A stretch of DNA of 64,000 bases from Chelydra serpentina. Taxonomy: Eukaryota; Chordata; Testudines; Chelydridae. The translations under genes were made by a program, and so were the position numbers. Each line of letters opens with the position of its first letter. The stretch's first letter is position 1. This document shows, one piece after another, positions 1 through 12,400 of this stretch. The stretch covers positions 3,076,501 through 3,140,500 of the forward strand of contig JBAIAC010000056.1 of the NCBI GenBank assembly GCA_037349315.1, read 5' to 3'. The notes beneath the pieces are model-generated. The model ran no database searches, was not told the DNA's origin, and saw nothing but the letters and a program-made list of their open reading frames with translations.

Positions 1-332
1 GTGCCTAATTCAGGCTTTGTGGATTCCACTGGGTAGCAGGGTACCAGGTCTTAGGCATTGCCATGCTCAGCATGGCAATGCCCTTTGTGGATCTGGGCCC
101 TCTTGTGTGTGTCTCTGCTGACTCGCTCAGTCACTCACATGGTCCTTCCATTGATCCGGTAACCCCTGTTGCAGGCAGCACCACAGGGTCTGATCTCCGC
201 ACAGGAAACCACCAGGCATTTCCCAGGCTAACGTGGTTATGGGGAAGTGTGTGCGAGGTGGGGGCGGGGGGGGTAAGGGAGAATCCATGTCAGTGACTCT
301 GCTCTCTGTGCCCTGCTCACTTGTTTTGCCAG

Positions 333-477
333 TGTTCCTGCAGAGGACCCGTCGGGAGAATCCCTCATTATGAGTCCAGAGGATTTCCACCGCATTAAGA
401 CAGCATCCCGAGTCCTGACCAAGGAGGAGCGCGAGGCCAACATAGCAGCTCTCAAGGCAGAGAAGGAAGCTGTTATA
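333..477 (+). CDS. CFAP45: CFAP45 exon a (first in window)
   Basis: Begins after a CAG acceptor with one base of a split codon and ends at an ATA codon before GTATGT. It contains the conserved start [15 protein letters not shown], followed by charged helix. Bases 1-332 are upstream intron with no exon that I can see. Confidence 0.93.
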
Positions 478-3400
478 GTATGTCTCCTGTCGCTTCCTTT
501 TGTCAGCTGGTTTGTAGGCAGATTCCAGGATGCTGTTTGAAATGACCATGTAGGGTTGACTTTGTGGGGAAGGGCTCACTGAAGGGGCTACAGCAGCCAC
601 CCCAGGCATTCCTGGTGTGCTGGGTCCAGCTCTTGCCTGCCAGAGGCCATTGGGCTAGAGAGACGGGGAGGTGGGTTTAATGTTCCCCTCTGGTGTCATC
701 TGGACTGGTGATCTGCTTGGCTACTCCAATCCTTGACTCTGGGAGCCAGCCTTACCCTGCTCTGCTGTGAGAACCCCCGCTCCTGGGCTGTTCACACAGC
801 CTCTGGCATGTAAGCTGCTCCCAGCTACTTGCAAGAGAATGATACTAGCCAATATCTCCGGTCCCAGAAACAACCCTGGGAACCTCCGTCTTGCAGTGTC
901 CAGTTATGCCCGCTGGACGCTACAAGCTTACATTAATTTGTCAATTTAACAAAGAAATGGATATGTACCAGGCTTATTCTCCCAAGGGGAGCCTCTGGCA
1001 CTGCAAACCAAACGCACTGCTTCAGGTAGAATAAACAAACAGATTTATTAAGTATAAAGATTGATTTTATGAGATTATAAATCATAGCATAACAAGTCAG
1101 ATTTGGTCAAATGAAATAAAAGCAAAATGCATTCTAAGGTGATCTTAACACTTTCAGTGTCCTTAAAAACTTTGATGCTTCTCACCACAGGCTGGCTAGT
1201 TACTTTTCAGTCAGGCTCTCCCCCTTTGATCAGTGTTTCAGTCGCTTGGTGTAGTGTCTGTAGATGTAGATGGAAGAGAGAGAGAGAGATAGCATGGCAA
1301 ACGTTTCTCCCTTTTATCATGTCCTTTCTTCCCTTTTGGCTTCCCCCGCCCTTCAGAGTCAGGTGAGCATTACCTCATCCATAGGAGCCGACTTCCGGAG
1401 CCCTGCAACGTCACCCTGCGTCCGGGGCTGCAGCTGCTCTGAACTTGAGCTCACCTTAGTGATGATTTTGCAGCAGTGAAGTGTCAGTACTATTTGGAAG
1501 GAGTTAGGGACTGAGCACAGTCCCAAACTGCCCAAAGGAAGGGGGTGACTCCCTTGAGGGTCTAACAGTTTTTTTGTTGATGCCTAGGCCAGCATCCATT
1601 GTTCCTGTGAGGCTGGGCTGGGTTTGTCCCATCCGTGCCCTGACGAGGTGTGAAGTGCCTCTCTGTTCTTGGAGTTTTTGCATGGCCTTGCTTTAAACCA
1701 TGAGGATACATTTTCAGCCTCATAACTATGTACATGAAATTATAACCTACAACCTCACAGTTACAATTACTATAACATCACTATAACAACCATCCTCGGT
1801 GCATTATGAGCCTTCTGAAGACACCCAACATGACAAACTTTGCACTGGATACCACACAGTCATTTTATAAAGATGAACCTGGGGGTGTAGGGTGTTCCCC
1901 CGAGGTACAGAGTGTCACAGTGGGGTACAGACTGCAAGGAGGGGGTGGGGTTCTTGACCTGCCATTCCCCAAACCATATAGGGCTTTTACAGAGGAAGTT
2001 CCTGGGCAAGCTCATGTTTGTGGGCCAGCGAACTGTTTATGGTGCTAACCCCAAACTGCTTCCCTGTCAGGGAAGAGGGGTCAGTGTGCTCCAGAGTGAC
2101 CCCTGGTGGCTCCTTGCGATTGGCAGAGGTCTGGAAAGAGCTCTCCACCCAAATGCTCCCAGCAGCAGAAACATGGAACTTGTACCCTACACTGGGACCC
2201 AAGGGAGCAAGCCCAGGCTCTCTGATGGAGGGCTGTAGGGATCACCCAGCCGCCACAGTTCATATCCCAGTGAGAATCCTCACCCCCTGTGGAATGGGGG
2301 GTGGGGAGACAGCAGTGCTACAATCTCAGGAAGTTCTGGCAGTGGAGAGAGTGGCTCATTTAATGGGTGTGGGTGGTTGGTAACAGATTCAGGGATCCCA
2401 TGTAGGAAGGAGCCTTCTGCACAAAGCCGCTGGCTCATGAACACAGAATGAGGGAGTATATCACAGAGGCCATGGTTCCAGGCAGCTCTCCTGTCTCGGA
2501 CACGATAGGATTTGAGCGTCTCCCTCAGCAGTGCTGCCTCCCTGAAGCACCCCGCCCCCCACCTCCTTGAAGGCCCAGCAATCCCCACAGTGCAGGTCAA
2601 CCCCACCCAGATATGGTGTCATGGTGGTGCTGGCCCAGAAGAATCTGGCTTGTGGCAGCACTGTGGAGCGAGGGCTCCTATGGCAGAGTCAGACAGGCTC
2701 TCCAGCGCCAGGAATGTGGTGTAGGGATCCCTCTGTCTCCTCCAGGCCGGGGTGAATGAGCGCAAGAACACCATGAAGCTGAAGGAGATAGTGCAGAAGA
2801 AGAAGGAGAAGCTGAGCGAGCTGGAGGAGGAGGCCAAGGAGCGAGCCCAGTACCTGCTGCAGCGGGCCAACAGGATGCGCATGGAGCAGGAGGACGAGGT
2901 CAAGGAGCTCAGCGAGGTGGGGTCTCGAGCTCTGCTGTCTGCCCCTTTCCCTAATAACTGGCCTTCTGTGAAGCAGGTCAGCACTGTACCCACTGACTCA
3001 TGGCACTCAGAGCCAGGTTTATCCAAAGTAGGGCAAGCTCAGCCCTGCCCTGGAGGGACCCTGTACAGGGAGAAGGAAGCTGAGTCTTCTTGGCCTCTGT
3101 GCAATGGATGTCAGTGAACCTGTCTGTGAGGAGTGGGACCAAGACTCACTCTACATGGTACCACTGGCCAGCCATCTGATAGCAAGGACTTACGGTCACT
3201 ACTGACCTACTGGATATGAACTGGTTACCTGCGGGGGAAGCTCTTTCAGGGGTGGGAAAGCTCTGTGCCGTGTAGTCTTTGCTATACTCAGATGTGAGGA
3301 AACCAGGGTGCAGAAATGCTAAGTGACCTGCCCAAGGGCACACGATGAGTCAGTGGCATAGTTGGGAATAAAGCTAATTCTTTGCTCTAACCACTAGATC

Positions 3401-6400
3401 ACTCTGTGTCTTTCTTCTTGGACTGTCTGTCCCTGCCCCTCCCCCATCTTCAAGGTTGAGTCAGTGCAGTTCTTTGTCCCCACAGATGATCCTGAACGCA
3501 AAGTGCCAGGCGATCCGCGATGCACAGATGCTGGAGAAACAGCTGATTGAGAAGGAGCTGGAGGAGGAGGAGAAGCGCCTGGATCAGATGATGGAGGTGG
3601 AGAGGCAGAAAGCCACCAAGATGCAGGAGGAGCTGGAGCAGAAGAGGAAGCAGGAGATGATCAGGTGAGCAGGAATGCCCCTCCCTCAGCACCGGGCAGA
3701 GCTAGTCATAATGCAGCCCCTCTTCCAGCACTTCCCACTTCCAGTGCAAAGTGACAGGCACCCAGGGATACCTGCCTGTGTGGCTGTGGGGCATGGCCAG
3801 CATAGCAGCCCTCAAGGCAGGTTTTGCAGCCATTTGTGCCAGGGACAATATGATGGGCCACTCATGTCTCCCTGCCAGAGACATTGTTGTGTCCTGTTCC
3901 CAGAGGGAGGCAACATATCATCAAGCAGATAGAGAAGAACCAGGAGGAGAGGGCTATGAAGGCAGAGCAGCGGGATCAGGAAGCCCAGGAGATGCTGGAT
4001 TATCTGGAGCAGCTGCAGATGGAAGACCTAAGGGTAAGAGAGAGACAGGTGAGGTGAGGTGTCAGAGATTGATTCTGAGCTTGTCCAACCACTCTCCTCT
4101 CGCTCCCAGCAATGGAAGTGAGGAGGATCTCTGCTGCCAACCCAGCGCATGTGAGAGGAGACTCAGACCCCGGCTCTCTAGTATCCCCTGGGGCCAGAGG
4201 AAGGGGCAGCCCAGAGCTAGTTAATCTCCTCACAGTTGAGGACTATGGGAAGAAGACAAGGAGCCCGCCTGCAAAGTTAGCAATTGGCAACGGGGCCCTT
4301 CTTCAACCCCAGCCCAGTAGCTGGCCCTCCTGGTGCATGGTACCAAGAAGACTCCAGGCAAATGTCAAAGCAAAAATGGGCTGGGAAAGGGTCTGTTCTG
4401 GGGCCATCTTCCTGGGGTCCTCTCTCATGGGCACCTTGCCGTGTACCTTTCTCAGGACATGGAGCACAGACATGAGCAGAAGATGAAAATTCAGGCTGAG
4501 ATTAAACGTATCAATGATGAAAACCAGCAGCGTAAGGAGGAGCAGCTGGCACAGGAGAGGATGGCTGACCAGCGGGTGCTGGAGTACCAGAAGCAGAAAA
4601 TAGTATGTTCTTTGGGCAGGGGGACAAGAGACCAAGTGGCATTTCTGCCCAGTAAACTGAGGCTGCATAGAATATCAGGGTTGGAAGGGACCTTAGGAGG
4701 TCATCTAGTCCAGCCCCCTGCTCAAAGCAGGACCAATCCCCAATTTTTGCCCCAGCTACCTAAATGGCCCCCTCAAGGATTGAACTCACAACCCTGGGTT
4801 TAGCAGGCCAATGCTCAAACCACTGAGCTATCCCTCCCCCCATATCACTGTGAAGGTTCTACTCTAGTTCAGCCAGGAGCTCTGGGCCTGGTGCAGAAAT
4901 TACTGGGTGAGGGATGAGGTTCCCTGGCCTGTGCTATGCAAGAGTTGAGACTAGATCATCATAATGGTTCCTTCTGGCATTAACATCTGTGAATCTATCA
5001 GCAAGATCCATCTGTGCTGATGGATGGTGGCATGTCCATATCCTGCAGGCAGAGACACATCTGTATGTACCATGTTTTCTGATGTGTGAGCGTTGTTCAG
5101 CTGAGAACAGAGGGAGAATGTCTGACTAGCTAGATGCTGGCTCCTGTAAGGAGTCCAGACAAGAGGAACAATTTACTAAGGGTCCTGGTGGATTCTCCAT
5201 CACTGACAAGTCTGGATGTAGCTAAATATCGCTCTAGGAATTATTTGGGGGAAGTTCTCTGGCCAGTGTTATACAGGAGGTCAGAGATGTGTGTGTGAGT
5301 GAGAGACAGAGAGACACTGGGTGCGTATGATGCTGTACGCCTGCACGTGTTGGCGACGGGGAAGGGTTACTGTTAACAGCCCGGGTGCAGCTCATTGACC
5401 CGGTGCTGTTTGCCTGGCCCAGGCACGGGAAGCAGAGTTCGAGGCTGAACAGGAGAAGATCCGTCGGGAGAAGGAGATGGAGACGGCACGTCTGAGGGCG
5501 ATGCAGGAAAAGGCCCAGGATTACCAAGCAGAGCAGGTAACATGCCCGCAAAGCCTGCCCCCATGCCAATCCATCTCCCTCCCTGCCTCTCCCTCCCCTG
5601 CTTCCATCCCAGCCAAGCCAAACCTCATTAAACCCAATGGGAGTAGCAGGGGAATGGTTCCTCTTGCCAGACCAGCCCCTAGATCCCTAGTGGTGTAGGG
5701 GGCATGGGTGGGGCGCACCCCCTGGCCAGGACACCTGGTCAGAGTGCATTACGTCTGCACGCTCCAGAGCCAGTGGGCAGAGAGGCCAAGCAAGGGGCCA
5801 GGGGAGATGCTGCATTCTCTTTACAACAGATGTGTATCTAGCAGCATGTTCCCCTGGGCAAACTTCTTCCCCAGCCCCAAGGAATTATCAGCTTCCCTTC
5901 ACACAGGATGTCTGTCCCCCTTGCTGGAGCTGGCAAGGGGCCAGAAAGGGCTTCTGGGACAGAGGTAAGATGGAGAAGCTGGAGCGTCTCTTCTCTGCTG
6001 GCTGTCCTGCCAGGAGCTCTGGGAACCCGTCACTCCACCCATGCTGCTGCGAGGAGGGGGATATTTCAGTGAAACACACTGAGAAATGGACTTTGTTAAA
6101 CCAGTTGTGTTGCACTATTGAGGCACCATGGTGCAGAGCAGCCTTCCCTTCCCCCGCCCTGGGAGGAGGTCTCACCCCATCCCTCGCCTTGGCAAGGGAC
6201 TGGGAATGATGCACACCTCATGGGGGTCTCACAGCAAAGCAAGGGAGACATGAGAAACCCGTGTCCACAGGGCTGTAACCTGGGCTGTGGCAGGGCAAGG
6301 GCCCCTGGTTGAGAAAGCTCTGCTCTTTGTCCCGGAGAGGCCAGCTCAGGAGCACAGCCAGGCCTTGCTGCCGTAATGGGGTGAGACGAGAGGCAGGTGT

Positions 6401-9400
6401 CTCAGGTGGCCCCAGCCCAGAGCTGTGGAGATCGCACCAGCCCCGCAGTGGACCCACTAGAACCTAGTGTTATGCGTTCCAGCAGCCTGCCTTGCTCAGG
6501 AGGTGGCTGCAGAGGCTCAGCATTAGACGAGTGGCTGCAGCATCCTATACATTGGTTTCAGAGTGGTCAAGGTACAGTCCACGTCTACATTCCAGAAAAT
6601 GTTTAAAAAAAACAAACTATAATAATGATAGTAAGTAAGTGAAAAGATTTCAGGGTCCGTTCAAAAGTGTCTGGCAGTCCGGATTTGGCCCACTGTCTGC
6701 CTATTGACTACCCCTGCTATAGATGAGCACTGGCTCTGAAGGACCATTAGGACCCTGAGGCTGTGAGCTGGGTGCCAGCATAACTCATAGATGGCACCAA
6801 CCCATTGTTCTGTGTCTTTCTTCTCTCCATTCAGCTCAGATCCCAAGTCTAACAGGGTTTCTGTAACGTCCAACACCGCTGGCTCTGCCCATGCTCAGCA
6901 ACTCCAGCTGGGTCCATCCTGCATCACTAGTAGGAGCACACACATAGCTGGATGCCGTGCTGGGGGGCAGGAGTTAGGACAGAACCCAGCTGGCTCCTCT
7001 GTAGCCCAGACAAAGGGAGCCCAAGGTCCTGAGTAGCAACAGGGGCTGTCTGTCCTGGGCCCCGCATCAGGTGTCCCTGCTCTGCTCGCAGCGGGAGTCA
7101 GTGCTCTCCCTTCCTGGCAGGATGCGCTGAGGGCCAAGCGGAACCAAGAGGCCACCGAGCGAGAGTGGCGCCAGAAGGAGAAGGAAGCTGCGCAGAAGAA
7201 GGCGGAGACTGAGGCCTTGCTGAAGAAGAGCCGGCTGGAGCAGATCGCCCACAAGGAGCACAGCCTGGCTGTGCAGGTGCAGCGGGACCGCAATGAGTTT
7301 GAGAGGATCCTCAGGTAGCACAGGTGGCGCTGGTGGGGTCACTGATGTAGTAACTGAGGCCCAGCCCCGGAGACCCAGATAGTTCAGACTGAGTTCCCAG
7401 TGATGCTGCGAAGCGCTCCTGGCTGTGCACGTTCCCTCTGCCCCGTCCAGTGCTGAAGGTATTGGGGCTGATCTCCCCCCTTAGCACCAGGGCTTCCTTC
7501 CAAGGCTTTTCACACCATGGATTTTCTTTAGATGGACAACGGTTTTGTGGATCTTTGATCACATGATCAGAAAATTCTACCCAGCATGCACTGTGTCATT
7601 TCTGCCCCTCCAGCTTCGAGCAGTATAGTGGGAAGCAGGGTTCTGTAGAAAATCTCCCTCTGTATGCCACGCTCACGCTGCTCTCTGGCTGATCAGCCTG
7701 GGAGATGGGTGCGCACATCAGCCAAAACTCTGGGCCAGAGCTGCCTGCTCAGATGGCAGTCAGCCTTGGACTGCACTGGGAGCCTGCCCATTACAGATCT
7801 GTCTGGGGAGACCAGCTTCCCCCATGAAGCCATGGTGGGGAGGACACAGCCTGGGCAGTTAGCAGAAAGAACAAGGAAATCCTTGTCTTCATGGGAGGGT
7901 GCTTAGCACGAGAGTGGGGAAGTGAAACCAGAATTCATCAGGAGGAACTTACGGCTGCGGCATGGGTCAGAGTCTTGGACAGAGGGTTATCTGCCTTTCC
8001 AGCGTTTCTGCTGGGGCAGGCAGCAGTTCGAGCACAGGGGTCATGCAGCCCAATGTCTCCCTGCAGAGCCCAGCGGGATCAGATTGAGAAGGAGCGGAAG
8101 GAGCAGGAGCGGCGCGCAGCCCTGCATCAGACCCATGCCGACCAGGTGCGGCGCCAGGTGCGTGAGCACCAGCAGAAGCAGGTGCAGGAGCGAATCGCTA
8201 CCTTTGAGGAGGGCAAGCGACTGAAGGAAGAGGCACGCCGGCGCAGCGAGCGCATCAGTGAGATCAAGAGGAAGAAGATGGAGGAGCTGAGGTGAGGTTG
8301 CAGGGCCAAGCAGGAGGCCTGTGCCTTGGGAGTCCTGGCTTGGCATGACATCAGCCCATTCGTAGTGCTGGGCAAGCCATGGGATGTGGGAAGGGCTTAG
8401 AGGGTCACTGCTCACGCAGCACAGTCCTGCAGGATACCCCTTACATTTTAGTAAGGGGTTGTGCCCTATAACCCTGAGTGGCCTGTGTAAATGCTCTGCT
8501 GTCATAGTTCACAGCCTGGACACCAACAGCCAGCAGACAGGCATGCGGTATCCTGCTTTGAGCAGGGGGTTGGACTAGATTACCTCCTAAGGTCCCTTCC
8601 AACTCTGAGATTCTATGATTCTATGATCCTGAGTGTCTGTGTGCTGTGCAGCCCTGGGTCAGCACTTCTGACCTCAGCAGCCTGCCACAACATAACAGTC
8701 CCACCCTGCTGTCCACCAACTTTGGTTACACCTGGCAGGACGACCCCAACACACTTCCAGTCCTAAATTTTCCCCAAACCATCTGCCTGAAGTGTCCAGG
8801 ATCACTCAGAGAAATCAGGGTTCTTTATTCCTTTAAAGAGACAGTACCCAGCGGCTTGCCATATTAATTGGAGTTAACAATTCCTTCAATTCAGACACAG
8901 CACTGGGTTGGTTTAGATTAAAATAAAACCAGTTTATTAGCGACAGAGCACAGGTTAAGTGATGCCAAGAAAAAGAGATAAAGGGAGAGATGGTTACAAG
9001 AAATCAAAGTGAAAACCCATATTTAAAAGACGCAAACTTTATCTAGTAAGGCACCGTGTTTGCTTATGATGGTGTCACTGACCAGTTACTCGTGATCCAG
9101 CATGGCTGACTGTCCTTCAGTCAGGACCATCACAGAAGTACTAGGCGATGGTTTCCTTGTCTCCTCAGGTGAAGGATAACTCAGTGGTTCACTTCACCTC
9201 TCTTTATGGTCCAGTAAACCTTTGCAAAGCTTCTCTCTTTAAGTGCATTGATCCTGCTTCAACAAGCATGAAGGCTTCCTGGGGGTGGTGTCTCCATCAG
9301 CCATTGATAATTGAGTCTTCACCTCTTCCCCGTGTTCACTGAATGGCTTTGTTACCTTTCATGTAAATGTAGCTTCATTGTCTCTGCCTGACAATGAGGC

Positions 9401-12400
9401 TGGTTAGACAAGTGAGTACACAGTCGTTTATGGTCTAGACATGCTGACCCCCCCAACCACCTGATGAGCTTTAATGGTTCTGTTTACCGAAATTGTAAAT
9501 TGCAATCTCATTGTCATCGGTCACCTGCTTCATTGGTATGCAACCCCTGGAAAGACCCGTTTCTACTTTGTTCAAATACAGACTTTAAAACATTGTGTCA
9601 AGGGATGTTCATAACTCCTCATGCAGCTTTGTCACATATATTCCACAATGATATTATTGATCTGTATATTAGTAGTTTTCAAATGATACCCCACAAGGAT
9701 AGTTTGATCATTGCCATGGGAGTAGGGTGTGAATACAGGGGTGTTTAGGGTCACAACCCCATTCCTGCTTTCTCTCCCCAGACGTACTCCCTGGTTCTGG
9801 GCCGAGCAGGGTAGATGGGGACTGTGGAGATGATGGGGGGAGAGCAGGTGATGGAGTCATAGAATCATAGAATATCAGGGTTGGAAGGGACCTTAGGAGG
9901 TCATCTAGTCCAACCTCCTGCTCAAAGCAGGACCAATCCCCAACTAAGTCATCCCAGCCAGGGCTTTGTCAAGTCTGACCTTAAAAACCTCGAAGGAAGG
10001 AGATTCCACCACCTCCCTAGGTAACCCATTCCAGTGCTTCACTACCCTCCTAGTGAAAAAGTTTTTCCTAATATCCAGCCTAAACCTCCCCCACTGCAAC
10101 TTGAGACCATTACTCCTTGTTCTGTCATCTTCTACCACTGAGAACAGTCTAGATCCACCCTCTTTGGAACCCCCTTTCAGATAGTTGAAAGCCGCTATCA
10201 AATTCCCCCTCGTTCTTCTCTTCTGCAGACTAAACAATCCCAGTTCCCTCAGCCTCTCCTCATAAGTCATGTGCTCCAGCCCCCTAATAATTTTTGTTCC
10301 TCTCCCCTGGACTCTTTCCAATTTTTCCACATCCTTCTTGTAGTGTGGGGCCCAAAATTGGACACAGTACTCCAGATGAGGCCTCACCAATGCTGAATAG
10401 AGGGGAATAATCACATACCTTGATCTGCTGTCAATGCCCCTACTTGTACAATCCAAAATGCCGTTAGCCTTCTTGGCAACAAGGGCACACTGTTGACTCA
10501 TATCCAGCTTCTCATCCACTGTAACTCCTAGGTCCTTTTCTGCAGAACTGCTGCCTAGCCATTCGGTCCCTAGTCTGTAGCAATGCATGGGATTCTTCCG
10601 TCCTAAGTGCAGGACTCTGCACTTGTCCTTGTTGAACTCATCAGATTTCTTTTGGCCCAATCCTCTAATTTGTCTAGGTCCCTCTGTATCCTATCCCTAC
10701 CTTCCAGCATATCTACCACTCCTCCCAGTTTAGTGTCATCTGCAAACTTGCTGAGGGTGCAGTCCACGCCATCCTTCAGATCATTAATGAAGATATTGAA
10801 CAAAACTGGCCCCAGGGCCGACCCTTGGGGCACTCCGCTTGACACCAGCTGCCAACTAGACATGGAGCCATTGATCACTACCCGTTGAGCCCGACGATCT
10901 AGCCAGCTTTCTATCCACCTTATAGTCCATTCATCCAGCCCATACTTCAACTTGCTGGCAAGAATACTGTGGGAGACCGTATCAAACGCTTTGCTAAAGT
11001 CAAGGAATAGCACATCCACTGCTTTCCCCTCATCCACAGAGCCAGTTATCTCATCATAGAAGGCAATTAGGTTAGTCAGGCATGACTTGCCGTTGGTGAA
11101 TCCATGCTGACTGTTCCTGATCACTTTCCTCTTCTTTAAGTGCTTCAGAATTGATTCCTTGAGGACCTGCTCCATGATTTTTCCAGGGACTCAGGTGAGG
11201 CTGACTGGCCTGTAGTTCCCCGGATCCTTCTTCTTCTCTTTTTTAAAGATGGGCACTACATAACGGCATTTTGGGCTGTATAAGTAGGGGCATTTCCAGC
11301 AGATCGAGGGACGTGATTATTCCCCTCTATTCGGCACTGGTGAGGCCTCATTTGGAGTACTGTGTCCAGTTTTGGGCCCCACACTACAAAAAGGACGTGG
11401 ATAAATTGGAAAGAGTGCAACGGAGGGCAACAAAAATGATTAGGGGGCTGGAGCACATGACTTATGAGGAGAGGCTGAGGGAACTGGGATTGTTTAGCCT
11501 GCAGAAGAGAAGAGTGAGGGGGGATTTGATAGCTGCTTTCAACTACCTAAAAGGGGGTTCCAAAGAGGATAGATCTAGACTGTTGTCAGTGGTAGAAGAT
11601 GACAGAACAAGGAGTAATGGTCTCAAGTTGCAGAGGGGGAGGTTTAGGTTGGATATTAGGAAAAACTTTTTCACTAGTAGGGTGGTGAAGCACTGGAATG
11701 GGTTACCTAGGGAGGTGGTGGAATCTCCTTCCTTAGAGGTTTTTAAGGTCAGGCTTGAGAAAGCCCTGGCTGGGATGATCTAGTTGGGGTTGGTCCTGCT
11801 TTGAGCAGGGGGTTGGACTAGATGACCTCCTGAGGTCCCTTCCAACCCTGAGATTCTATGATTCTATGATTCTATGATTAGCCTTTTTCCAGTCATCCGA
11901 GACCTCCCCCAATCGCCATGAGTTTTCAAAGATAATGGTCAATGGCTTTGAAATCACATCCGCCAACTCCTTTAGCACCCTTGGATGCAGTGCATCCAGC
12001 CCCATGGACTTGTGCTCGTCCAGCTTTTCTAAATAGTCCTGGACCACTTCTTTCTCAACAGAGGGCTGGTCACCTTGTCCCCATACTGTGCTGCGCAGTG
12101 CAGTAGTCTGGGAGCTGACCTTGTTCGTGAAGACAGAGTCAAAAAAAGCATTGAGTACATTAGCTTTTTCCACATGCTCTGTCACTAGGTTACCTCCCTC
12201 ATTCAGTAAGGGGCCCACACTTTCCTTGACTTTCTTCTTTTTGCTAACATACCTGGAGAAACCCTTCTTGTTACTCTTAACATCCCTTGCTAGCTGAAAC
12301 TGCAAGTGTGATTTGGCTTTCCTGATTTCACTCCTGTATGCCTGAGCAATATTTTTATACTCCTCCCTGGTCATTTGTCCAATCTTCCACTTCTTGTAAG